From Pseudomonas izuensis (lineage in GTDB: Bacteria; Pseudomonadota; Gammaproteobacteria; Pseudomonadales; Pseudomonadaceae), in NCBI RefSeq assembly GCF_009861505.1, contig NZ_WTFT01000006.1, positions 124,001-188,000 on the forward strand: a DNA stretch of 64,000 bases. Reading direction: 5' to 3'. Shown here in pieces: positions 18,338-26,101 of this stretch (position 1 is the first letter of the stretch; the number at the start of each line of letters is the position of its first letter). The notes beneath the pieces are model-generated. The model had not been told where the DNA came from and searched no databases. It worked only from the letters and a program-made list of their open reading frames with translations. The position numbers were made by a program, and so were the translations under genes.

Positions 18338-19354
18338 ATGGCGAAACTCCAGGTGGCGAAACCCGCCGCAGGACGCTCGGCGAATGAACAACGGCCGGTG
18401 AAAACCGTGGGTTTCCTGGTCATCCCCAACTTCACCACCATCGGTTTCGCCTCCGCGGTGGAAACGCTGCGCATGGCCAACCTGGCCGCGCGCAAACCGA
18501 TATTTCGCACGGTCATCATTGCCGCCAGCCTGGACCCGGTCACGGCCAGCAACGGCATGCGCATCCTGCCCGACCACAGCATCACCGATGCACCCAAGCT
18601 CGACATGCTGTTCGTTGTCGGCTCAAACCCGATCGTCTCCAACCACAGCACCCGACCCTTGCTCAATTGGCTACGCAAACTGGCGCACGATCAGGTGCCG
18701 CTGGGCGGGATTTGCACCGGCAGCCACTTGTTGGCCCGCGCCGATTTGCTCAAGGGCTATCGCTGCACGATTCACTGGGAAGACATCGAGGCCCTGAAGG
18801 AACGGTTCCCGGGGATCATCATTTCCAACCAGCTGTTCGAGCTGGACCGTGATCGCTACACCTGTTCCGGTGGCGTGGCGTCCATGGACATGACCTTGCA
18901 GTTGATCGCACGCGAACCCGGTGGCCGGGACATCGCCGCCCATACGGCCGAGTTGCTGTTGTGTGATCGAATCCGGGGAGCGCAGGAGCAACAGCGTGTG
19001 CCATTGCGGCAAAAGCTGGGCACTTCGCAGCCCAAGCTCAGCCAGATGGTGGCAATCATGGAGGCCAATCTCGAGGAGCCGGTTGGCCTTGAGGAACTCG
19101 CGCGGTTGAACGAGGTGTCGGTGCGGCAACTGGAGCGCCTGTTTCACAAGCACCTGCAACGCACGCCGAGTCAGTACTACCTGGAGTTGCGCCTTGCGCG
19201 GGCGCGACAATTGTTACTGCGCAGCGAATCGCAGGTGCGTGATATCGCCCTCGCCTGCGGCTTCGTTTCCCCGGCGCACTTCTCCAAATGCTACAGCCGC
19301 TTTTTCGGTGTATCGCCCATGGGTGAGCGCAAGCAGGTGGCTGCGGTGCATTGA
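18338..19354 (+). CDS. GlxA-family AraC-type transcriptional regulator
   Basis: The 338-residue regulator has an N-terminal DJ-1/PfpI-like domain (about residues 22-190; VGFLVIPNFTTIGFASAVE, and GGICTGS with Cys126) and a C-terminal AraC double helix-turn-helix (about 235-335; EEPVGLEELARLNEVSVRQLERLF, RDIALACGFVSPAHFSKCYSRFFG). In Pseudomonas this family includes activators of glycine betaine, carnitine, sarcosine and creatine catabolism. Its place between the permease and the MHS porter, in a creatinine locus, suggests it senses creatinine, creatine or a product. GAGGAGCGG ahead of ATG 18338 supports the start. Confidence 0.9.
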   Translation: MAKLQVAKPAAGRSANEQRPVKTVGFLVIPNFTTIGFASAVETLRMANLAARKPIFRTVIIAASLDPVTASNGMRILPDHSITDAPKLDMLFVVGSNPIVSNHSTRPLLNWLRKLAHDQVPLGGICTGSHLLARADLLKGYRCTIHWEDIEALKERFPGIIISNQLFELDRDRYTCSGGVASMDMTLQLIAREPGGRDIAAHTAELLLCDRIRGAQEQQRVPLRQKLGTSQPKLSQMVAIMEANLEEPVGLEELARLNEVSVRQLERLFHKHLQRTPSQYYLELRLARARQLLLRSESQVRDIALACGFVSPAHFSKCYSRFFGVSPMGERKQVAAVH

Positions 19355-19382
19355 TTCAATATTGATGTTGGCCAGACTGGCC

Positions 19383-19478
19383 TCATCGCGGGCAAGCCCG
19401 CTCCCACAGGATTTTCAGTGAACACAGATTGTGTATCCACCAAAGATCCCTGTGGGAGCGGGCTTGCCCGCGATGGCG
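19383..19478. repeat. REP pair between convergent genes
   Basis: Inverted copies CATCGCGGGCAAGCCCGCTC (from 19384) and TGTGGGAGCGGGCTTGCCCG (from 19451) flank about 45 bases between the convergent regulator and MHS porter genes. It is the only structure seen here and may terminate both transcripts. Confidence 0.85.
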
Positions 19479-19501
19479 TCCCTGAGATCGCCGAATGAAT
19501 G

Positions 19502-20842
19502 TCAGTCCTGCAAAGCCTTATGCGCCGTCTCCCGACTCGCCAGCATGGCAACCAGTGCCACCGCCGCGGCCGCCAACAGATACCAGGCCGGGGCCATTTT
19601 GTTGCCGGTCAGTTGAATCAGCCAAGTGGCGATAAACGGTGCGGTGCCGCCGAACACTGCGTTGGCGATATTGAAGCTGAAGGCAAAGCCACTGAAGCGC
19701 ACGCGGGTGGGGAATATCTCGGCAAGGAAGCATGGCAAGGTGCCGTCGTTCATCGCCAGGATGGCGCCGAACGCGATCTGGATCATCAGAATCACGATCA
19801 GCGGCTGGTTCTCCAGCATCCCGAACAAGGGAAAGGTCAGCGCCAGGAACAAGACTGAAGCGATTACCAGCATGGTCTTGCGCCCGAAGCGGTCCGACAG
19901 TTTGCCCATCAGGAAAATCAACCCGATGTAAGTCGCCAGCGACACCGTCGACGCCAGGAACGAATCACGCTCGTTCATGCCCATTTCGGTGGACAGGTAG
20001 GTCGGCATGTAGCTGAGCAACAGGTAAAACGCCACGGCATTCAAGCACGTCGCGCCGATCCCGATCATCACGCTGCGTCGATGCACGGTCAGCAGTTCGC
20101 GAACCGGCGCGTGGCTCGCGCACTCCTTCGCTTCAAGGCGTTTTTCCATCTCCAGGAACTTGGGCGTGTCTTGCAGACTCATGCGGATATAACGCCCCAC
20201 CAGCCCGAACGGTGCCGCCAGCAGAAAGGGTAACCGCCAGCCCCAACTGTGCAGGTCCTCGACACTCATCCAGGCGTGCAAGCAGGCGACAAACACCGCA
20301 CCGAACAGCAAGCCTGCCGCCGTGCTCGCCGGGACAATGCTGGTGTACAAACCGCGTTTGCCCTCGGGCGCATACTCGGCGAGAAAGGCCGATGCGCCGG
20401 CGTACTCCCCTGAAGCAGAGAAGCCCTGGAACAGGCGAATCAACAGCAACAAGGCGGGTGCCCACAGGCCGATATGGTTGTAGGTCGGCAGGACACCGAT
20501 GCAAAAGGTCGAGATCGACATAATCAGAATCGACCAGGACAGCGCACTGCGCCGCCCGTATTTGTCACCGAAGTGCCCCCAGACCAGTCCTCCCAGCGGG
20601 CGGACGATAAACGACAGCGCGAACACGGCAAAAGTCGCCAGCAGCGCAGTCGCCTTGTCGGTTTGCGGAAAGAACGTCAGCGCGATGACGGTGGCCAGGT
20701 AGCCGTAGGCTGCATAGTCGAACCACTCGACGAAGTTGCCCATGAAGCTGGCACTGGCTGCGCGCCGCAGGGCCTTGCGCTCGGCGGTCTGTTCAAGTTT
20801 CTGCGCCAGGGTCGGCGTCAGGCTTGCGCTTTGGGTGCTCAT
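19502..20842 (-). CDS. MFS transporter, metabolite:H+ symporter (MHS/ProP-like) family
   Basis: The 446-residue protein has about twelve membrane segments and the MHS signatures GNFVEWFDYAAYGYLA near the N-terminus and GHFGDKYGRRSAL in the first cytoplasmic loop, plus QGFSASGEYAGASAFLAEYAP. Members carry proline, betaine, carnitine, alpha-ketoglutarate or similar small zwitterions by proton symport. It lies downstream of creatinase on the same strand, so creatine, a zwitterion much like betaine, is the most reasonable substrate (inference). A TGACAAA motif sits at 20901-20907, about 60 bases ahead of the start. Confidence 0.88.
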   Translation of the reverse strand: MSTQSASLTPTLAQKLEQTAERKALRRAASASFMGNFVEWFDYAAYGYLATVIALTFFPQTDKATALLATFAVFALSFIVRPLGGLVWGHFGDKYGRRSALSWSILIMSISTFCIGVLPTYNHIGLWAPALLLLIRLFQGFSASGEYAGASAFLAEYAPEGKRGLYTSIVPASTAAGLLFGAVFVACLHAWMSVEDLHSWGWRLPFLLAAPFGLVGRYIRMSLQDTPKFLEMEKRLEAKECASHAPVRELLTVHRRSVMIGIGATCLNAVAFYLLLSYMPTYLSTEMGMNERDSFLASTVSLATYIGLIFLMGKLSDRFGRKTMLVIASVLFLALTFPLFGMLENQPLIVILMIQIAFGAILAMNDGTLPCFLAEIFPTRVRFSGFAFSFNIANAVFGGTAPFIATWLIQLTGNKMAPAWYLLAAAAVALVAMLASRETAHKALQD

Positions 20843-20960
20843 TGGGCACCTCCGGTGTGAGAGGTGCGGTTGGCGAAATGAATAGTCGGGACGTAGAACA
20901 TGACAAAACCCTCTATTGTTTTACTTGGCAGGGTTAAGGTTCAGTAGATGCTGCGCGCAC

Positions 20961-21063
20961 TGTGGCGAGGGGATTTATCCCCGTTGGGTGGCGCAGCCAC
21001 CCCATTAACGATGCGATTTTACGACTGCTGCGCAGCCGAACGGGGATAAATCCCCTCGCCACA
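20961..21063. repeat. Inverted repeat pair of the GGCGAGGGGATTTATCCCC family
   Basis: TGTGGCGAGGGGATTTATCC and its inverse GGGATAAATCCCCTCGCCAC (ends 20961 and 21061) flank a central part that has its own smaller repeat (GGCGCAGCCACC / GCTGCGCAGCC). It lies between creatinase and the MHS porter. The sequence class differs from the TAGGAGC REPs elsewhere in the window, so at least two repeat families are present. Confidence 0.8.
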
Positions 21064-21097
21064 AACGCCGCACAGGTTCACTGTGCGGCGCAGGGCC

Positions 21098-22309
21098 TTA
21101 TTTTTTGATGATGTTGTGTTCCGGGCCGTACGGGAACTTCGTGATGTTTTCCCCGCCCTGTTCGTTGACGATCAGGATGTCGTGCTCACGATACCCGCCC
21201 GCCCCCGGAAGGCCTTCGGGCAGCATGATCATCGGTTCGATCGATACCACCATCCCCGGTTCCAGCACGGTGTCGATGTCTTCGCGCAGTTCCAGCCCGG
21301 CTTCGCGGCCGTAGTAATGGCTCAGTGTCCCGAACGAGTGGCCGTAGCCGAAGGTGCGGTATTGCAGCAGATCGTGTTCCAGGAAGATCTCGTTCAGCTG
21401 CAGCGCGATATCGCAGCAGCGCATGCCCGGCTTGATCAGTTTCAGGCCGGCCTCGTGCACCTTGACGTTTACTTCCCACAGGCGCAGATGTTCGTCGGAG
21501 CAGTGGTCCAGGAACAACGTACGTTCCAGTGCGGTGTAGTAACCGGCGATCATCGGGAAGCAATTGAGGCTGAGGATGTCACCCTTGTTGACCTTGCGCG
21601 AGGTCACCGGGTTATGTGCACCGTCAGTGTTGATGCCGGACTGGAACCAGGTCCAGGTATCCATCAGTTCGGAATCCGGGAAGGTGCGGGCAATTTCGCG
21701 CACCATGGCCTGGGTGGCGTGCAGGGCCACTTCGTATTCCGGCACCTGATCACGCAAGGCTTCGACGACGGCTGCGCCGCCGATGTCCGCTATCCGTGCA
21801 CCCTGGCGAATGATCGCGTGCTCTTCGGCGGACTTGATCATGCGCATGCGCATGCACGGTGCGGCGATATCCACCAGCTCGGCCTGCGGATAGCGGCTGG
21901 CAAGCTTGTCGCGATTGAGCAGATTCAGATGGTCGAACTCGATGCCGATACGTCCGGCCTTGGGCAAGGCCTGCTGGATCGCGACGAAATAGTTGTCGCG
22001 CTGCCAGTCTGTGTAGACGATGTTTTCCGTGCCGACCGTACGACGCCAAGGCTGACCGCCATCGATGTTGGCGCTGATGGTCACGGCGCTGTCCTGGGTC
22101 ACAACCAGTGCGTACTGGCGCCCGAAAGAGCAGTACAGGAAATCGCTGTAGTAGTTGATGTTGTGATAGGACGTGAAGACGGCCGCGTCGATATTGTTCT
22201 GCGCCAGATAAGCCCGCAACCTGGCCTGGCGGTTGGCATATTCCTGGGCCGAGAACGTCGGGTTGGTTCTCTCGCCGTTCTTGATCTGGATGGTTTTCGG
22301 CATTTGCAT
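21098..22309 (-). CDS. Creatinase (creatine amidinohydrolase, EC 3.5.3.3)
   Basis: The enzyme hydrolyses creatine to sarcosine and urea in the cytoplasm. It has the M24 'pita-bread' fold without needing metal. At 403 residues it matches the known P. putida enzyme in length, and key positions fall at the same numbers: Phe62 and Arg64 in CSFGR, His232 in GAHNP, Glu262 in TALER, and the later SIEPMIMLP segment with the catalytic-site glutamate. The start is MQMPK at 22309, preceded by AAGGA; 49 open codons upstream are not part of the protein. Sarcosine and urea would be processed by enzymes outside this window. Confidence 0.96.
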   Translation of the reverse strand: MQMPKTIQIKNGERTNPTFSAQEYANRQARLRAYLAQNNIDAAVFTSYHNINYYSDFLYCSFGRQYALVVTQDSAVTISANIDGGQPWRRTVGTENIVYTDWQRDNYFVAIQQALPKAGRIGIEFDHLNLLNRDKLASRYPQAELVDIAAPCMRMRMIKSAEEHAIIRQGARIADIGGAAVVEALRDQVPEYEVALHATQAMVREIARTFPDSELMDTWTWFQSGINTDGAHNPVTSRKVNKGDILSLNCFPMIAGYYTALERTLFLDHCSDEHLRLWEVNVKVHEAGLKLIKPGMRCCDIALQLNEIFLEHDLLQYRTFGYGHSFGTLSHYYGREAGLELREDIDTVLEPGMVVSIEPMIMLPEGLPGAGGYREHDILIVNEQGGENITKFPYGPEHNIIKK

Positions 22310-22471
22310 GTCATTTATCCTTGTCATTGTTTGAGCTACAGATGGCGCCCATCTGGCGGGCCGCTGAAGATCATTCGAACAGATGCAAAGTGTGGTTTTT
22401 TGTGCGAATCCGACCTGTAGTTGGTCATATCCGCTGTTTGCAAAAGTGCTCCCCACGCCCCCGCCAGAAAC

Positions 22472-22500
22472 AAAAATGCCCCCGGCTTGGCGGAGGCATT
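22472..22500 (-). terminator. Intrinsic terminator between GlxA-type regulator and creatinase
   Basis: A hairpin (AATGCC-CCG stem against CGG-GGCATT, one mismatch, 6-base loop) is followed on the minus strand by a T-rich tract TTTTTGTTT. It lies downstream of the second GlxA-type regulator, so creatinase must have its own promoter within 22310-22470. Confidence 0.65.
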
Positions 22501-22532
22501 GGTAAAAAACTCGGTATTGTTGTTGGCTGTGG

Positions 22533-22636
22533 TGGCCTCATCGCGAGCAGGCTCGCTCCTACAGGGGATTTTCAGTGCCCTCGTACTTTGCGTGTACCTG
22601 GATTCAGTGTGGGAGTGAGCCTGCTCGCGATGAGGC
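22533..22636. repeat. REP pair overlapping the 3' end of the GlxA-type regulator gene
   Basis: Inverted copies of CTCATCGCGAGCAGGCTCGC (from 22537) and GAGTGAGCCTGCTCGCGATG (to 22632) flank about 55 bases. The regulator gene ends inside the second copy (stop at 22604-22606), so its last residues are encoded by the repeat. Confidence 0.85.
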
Positions 22637-23623
22637 AGGTGCGTTCACCATGGATGCCCGCTGACTCTGTGCCTGCGCGCCCATATGTTCGCGAGGGTGT
22701 TCGCCGAAGTACTGGCGATAGCAGCGAAAGAAATGTTGCAGCGAGACGAATCCGCACGCCGTCGCGACATCCGACAGCGACTGTCCGCCGGCCCGCAACA
22801 ACTGACGCGCCCGTTGCAGCCGCAAGTCCAGATAGTGCCTGGATGGCGAACACCCCAGGCTGCGTTTGAACAGGCGCTCCAGATGTCGGCGTGAAATGCC
22901 CATGGACTCGGCCAGCTCGTCGATGCCCAGCGTCCGGCGCAGATGCTCATTCATCAATGCCAGGGTTGCTTGAAGTTTTGCCGGAGCGTCGTTAAGGGGG
23001 AGTAGCGGCCGGGCCTGGCGCGCTGCATGTTTTTCCATACGCAGGATCAGACCACGGCCATGGGTCCGGGCGAGAAGTTCGTGCATCAATCCCTGAACGG
23101 CCCGCGGGCCGACGCAGGTCAGGCGTTGGCGGTCGACGCAGAATGGCGCAGCCACCGGCGTCAACTCGCTCAAGGCAGCAGACGTCAGCGCTGTGGCGGG
23201 CTCCGGCAAGCTGCAGCGCACACCCTCCAGGGCGCCAATCTGCGCCAGCAGCCAGCCTGCTTCGCCCAATGCGCCCAGGCAGATCGGTTGTATTGCCCAG
23301 TGATTGAGCTGCGCACGCAAGTCTGGATGTTCCGGACGTAGATGCAGATTGTCGCCACCACAGAGGATCAGCACATTGAACGTTTGTGCCTGATCCAGTC
23401 GCGCAGTGGCGGTTGCGATGCCGTTGCTGGCGCTCAGTGGCTGCCCGTCCAGGCTGAGCATTTGCCACTGGCAGACACTGCGCCCGGCCATCTGGTTGGC
23501 CAGGCGCAATGGCTCCAGCGCGTTGGCCAGGGCATACAAATCGAAGGCTTCCATCAACCAGAAACCAATACGCAGCACCGGCGGCAGTGGCCGGTCAGAC
23601 ACATCAGGAACACTGCTAACCAT
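22604..23623 (-). CDS. GlxA-family AraC-type transcriptional regulator
   Basis: This 339-residue regulator has an N-terminal DJ-1/PfpI-like ligand domain (RIGFWLMEAFDLYALANALEPL from about residue 18; PICLGALGE in the nucleophile region) and a C-terminal AraC DNA-binding domain (about 225-320; GIDELAESMGISRRHLERLFKRS, LSDVATACGFVSLQHFFRCYRQYFG). It is encoded directly upstream of creatinase on the same strand and is the best candidate for its activator. The last ten or so residues (PASSRAGSLPH) come from a REP element that has replaced the native 3' end, an unusual but probably harmless tail. TTTGTCA occurs at 23693-23699 ahead of the gene. Confidence 0.9.
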   Translation of the reverse strand: MVSSVPDVSDRPLPPVLRIGFWLMEAFDLYALANALEPLRLANQMAGRSVCQWQMLSLDGQPLSASNGIATATARLDQAQTFNVLILCGGDNLHLRPEHPDLRAQLNHWAIQPICLGALGEAGWLLAQIGALEGVRCSLPEPATALTSAALSELTPVAAPFCVDRQRLTCVGPRAVQGLMHELLARTHGRGLILRMEKHAARQARPLLPLNDAPAKLQATLALMNEHLRRTLGIDELAESMGISRRHLERLFKRSLGCSPSRHYLDLRLQRARQLLRAGGQSLSDVATACGFVSLQHFFRCYRQYFGEHPREHMGAQAQSQRASMVNAPASSRAGSLPH

Positions 23624-23739
23624 CGTCGATCTCCGCGCCGCTTCAAAGGTGTCAGGAACTCACCCGATTGTCGGCGTCATAGATCTTCACGGTTTGTCAG
23701 GAATCGACCCCCAAGTGCTCGCCACTACCGAGGTCTGAT

Positions 23740-23770
23740 CCCTGTAGGAGCCGGCTTGCCGGCGAAAGCG
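23740..23770. repeat. Single REP element
   Basis: One copy of CTGTAGGAGCCGGCTTGCCG followed by GCGAAAGC, a palindromic REP of the TAGGAGC family, lies between the GlxA-type regulator promoter and the 3' end of the YcaO gene. Confidence 0.8.
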
Positions 23771-23798
23771 GTGTGTCGGTTCCAACAGGTCCAGGGGA

Positions 23799-25994
23799 TC
23801 AACCCGTCACATGGGCCCGTGCCGCGTGCAGCTTTTTATAGCTGTCGATCAGGCGCAGGTGCCTGTCGAGCCCTTCCAGTTTCATGCTCGTAGGCGTCAA
23901 GCCGAAGAAACGCACGCTGCCGTTCACCGAACCGATCGCCGCGTCCATGCGTTCGTTGCCAAACATCCGGCGGAAATTGGCTTCGTAGTCCGCCAGTTCC
24001 AGATCCTCGTCCAGCTCCATCTCCAGCACCGCATTCACCGCCTGGTAAAACAACCCGCGCTCGACTGTGTTGTCGTTGTACTGCAGGAACATTTCCACCG
24101 CCTCTTTCGCCTCTTCATATTGCTGCAAGGCGAGCCAGATCAGCAGCTTCAACTCCAGGATGGTCAATTGCCCCCAGGCCGTGTTGTCATCGAATTCGAT
24201 GCCGATCAAGGTGGTGATGTCGGTGTAATCATCCAGTTCACTTTCTACCAGACGCTCGACCAGCGCCTTCAGGCCGGTTTCGTCCAGGCGATGCAGGTTC
24301 AGGATATCTTCGCGGAAGAACAGTGCCTTGTTGGTGTTGTCCCAGATCAGGTCGTCCACCGGATAGATTTCGGAGTAGTCCGGCACGAGGATGCGGCAAG
24401 CGGTTGCGCCGATGTGTTCATACACCGCCATGTACACTTCCTTGCCCATGCCTTCGAGAATGCCGAACAGGGTCGCGGCTTCTTCGGCATTGGAGTTTTC
24501 ACCCTGGCCCGAGAAGTCCCATTCAACGAATTCGTAATCCGATTTGGAGCTGAAGAAGCGCCACGACACCACACCGCTGGAGTCGATAAAGTGCTCGACG
24601 AAGTTATTCGGCTCGGTGACCGCGTGGCCTTCAAAGGTCGGCTGGGGCAAATCGTTCAGGCCTTCAAAACTGCGACCCTGCAGCAATTCGGTGAGGCTGC
24701 GCTCCAGCGCCACTTCAAGGCTCGGGTGCGCGCCGAACGAGGCAAATACACCGCCGGTGCGCGGGTTCATCAAGGTCACGCACATCACCGGGAACTCACC
24801 GCCCAGGGACGCATCCTTGACCAGCACCGGGAAACCCTGTGCTTCCAGGCCCTGGATACCCGCCAGAATCGCAGGGTATTTCGCCAGCACTTCAGCCGGC
24901 ACATCCGGCAATGCGAACTCACCTTCGATGATTTCGCGTTTCACCGCGCGCTCGAAGATTTCCGACAGGCACTGCACCTGGGCTTCGGCCAGGGTGTTAC
25001 CGGCACTCATGCCGTTGCTGAGGTACAGGTTTTCGATCAGGTTGGACGGGAAGTACACCACCTCGCCGTCCGACTGGCGCACAAACGGCAGCGAAACAAT
25101 GCCACGCTCTTCATTGCCGGAGTTGGTGTCGAACAAATGCGAGCCACGCAGCTCGCCATCGCGGTTGTAGATCTTCAGGCAGTAGGCGTCGAGAATTTCC
25201 GCCGGCAGCTCGTCTTTACGGCCAGGCTGGAACCAGCGCTCGTCCGGGTAATGCACGAATGGCGCGTTGGCGATGTCTTCGCCCCAGAACTGATCGTTGT
25301 AGAAGAAGTTGCAATTGAGCCGTTCGATAAACTCGCCCAGGGCCGAGGCCAACGCGCTTTCCTTGGTCGCGCCCTTGCCGTTGGTGAAGCACATTGGCGA
25401 GTGCGCATCGCGGATATGCAGCGACCAGACATTGGGCACGATATTGCGCCACGACGCGATTTCAATCTTCATGCCCAGGTCGGACAAAATCCCCGACATG
25501 TTGGCGATGGTTTGCTCCAGCGGCAGGTCCTTGCCAAGGATATAGGTGCTCGCGTCTGCCGCCTCACCCGGCATCAGCAACGCCTGGGCATCGGCATCGA
25601 GGTTTTCCACCTCTTCGATCACGAACTCGGGACCGGCTTGCACCACCTTTTTCACCGTGCAACGGTCGATGGAGCGCAAGATGCCCTGGCGGTCCTTGTC
25701 GGAGATGTCCGCCGGCAACTCGACCTGAATCTTGAAAATCTGGTTGTAGCGGTTTTCCGGATCGACAATGTTGTTCTGCGACAGACGAATGTTATCGGTC
25801 GGAATGTTGCGGGTTTCGCAGTACAACTTCACAAAGTAAGCCGCACACAAGGCCGACGAAGCCAGGAAGTAATCGAACGGCCCCGGTGCCGAGCCATCGC
25901 CCTTATAGCGGATGGGTTGATCGGCGATCACCGTGAAGTCGTCGAACTTGGCTTCAAGTCGAAGGTTGTCGAGAAAATTGACCTTGATTTCCAT
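23799..25994 (-). CDS. ycaO: OsmC-YcaO fusion protein
   Basis: The 731-residue protein joins two modules. Residues 1 to about 140 are an OsmC-like domain with the paired cysteines Cys50 (SSALCAAYF) and Cys112 (SIDRCTVKK) used by peroxide-reducing OsmC proteins. From about residue 150 it follows E. coli YcaO closely: LGKDLPLEQTIANM, VPNVWSLHIRD, FTNGKGATKESALASALGEF. It carries the YcaO ATP-binding motif SALASALGEFIER (213-225) and later a second SEIFER and an ELLQGR element. The last 150 residues are helical and resemble TPRs. YcaO domains activate amide bonds with ATP; E. coli YcaO has been linked to RimO-dependent S12 methylthiolation. No precursor peptide or thiazole-synthesis partner is nearby, so a housekeeping role is likelier than natural-product synthesis. 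Confidence 0.92.
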   Translation of the reverse strand: MEIKVNFLDNLRLEAKFDDFTVIADQPIRYKGDGSAPGPFDYFLASSALCAAYFVKLYCETRNIPTDNIRLSQNNIVDPENRYNQIFKIQVELPADISDKDRQGILRSIDRCTVKKVVQAGPEFVIEEVENLDADAQALLMPGEAADASTYILGKDLPLEQTIANMSGILSDLGMKIEIASWRNIVPNVWSLHIRDAHSPMCFTNGKGATKESALASALGEFIERLNCNFFYNDQFWGEDIANAPFVHYPDERWFQPGRKDELPAEILDAYCLKIYNRDGELRGSHLFDTNSGNEERGIVSLPFVRQSDGEVVYFPSNLIENLYLSNGMSAGNTLAEAQVQCLSEIFERAVKREIIEGEFALPDVPAEVLAKYPAILAGIQGLEAQGFPVLVKDASLGGEFPVMCVTLMNPRTGGVFASFGAHPSLEVALERSLTELLQGRSFEGLNDLPQPTFEGHAVTEPNNFVEHFIDSSGVVSWRFFSSKSDYEFVEWDFSGQGENSNAEEAATLFGILEGMGKEVYMAVYEHIGATACRILVPDYSEIYPVDDLIWDNTNKALFFREDILNLHRLDETGLKALVERLVESELDDYTDITTLIGIEFDDNTAWGQLTILELKLLIWLALQQYEEAKEAVEMFLQYNDNTVERGLFYQAVNAVLEMELDEDLELADYEANFRRMFGNERMDAAIGSVNGSVRFFGLTPTSMKLEGLDRHLRLIDSYKKLHAARAHVTG

Positions 25995-26101
25995 GCGGGA
26001 TTACCAGAATAGCGAGCTAAACAAATTGGCCGCCATTATCCGGCTTTTCAGCCGGAAGTCTTGTGCTTTGGCGCACTTACAAGGGTTGCCCATCGACAAA
26101 C

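Noticed and set aside
22321..22869. Plus-strand frame of about 180 codons between creatinase and the GlxA-type regulator
   Set aside because: It runs through a terminator hairpin and two REP copies and then antisense to the regulator; not a gene.
23811..26012. Open frame of about 730 codons on the plus strand opposite the YcaO gene
   Set aside because: It mirrors the minus-strand gene, has a histidine/valine/glutamine-rich low-sense composition typical of antisense frames in high-GC DNA, and no domain; the minus strand encodes a clear OsmC-YcaO protein.
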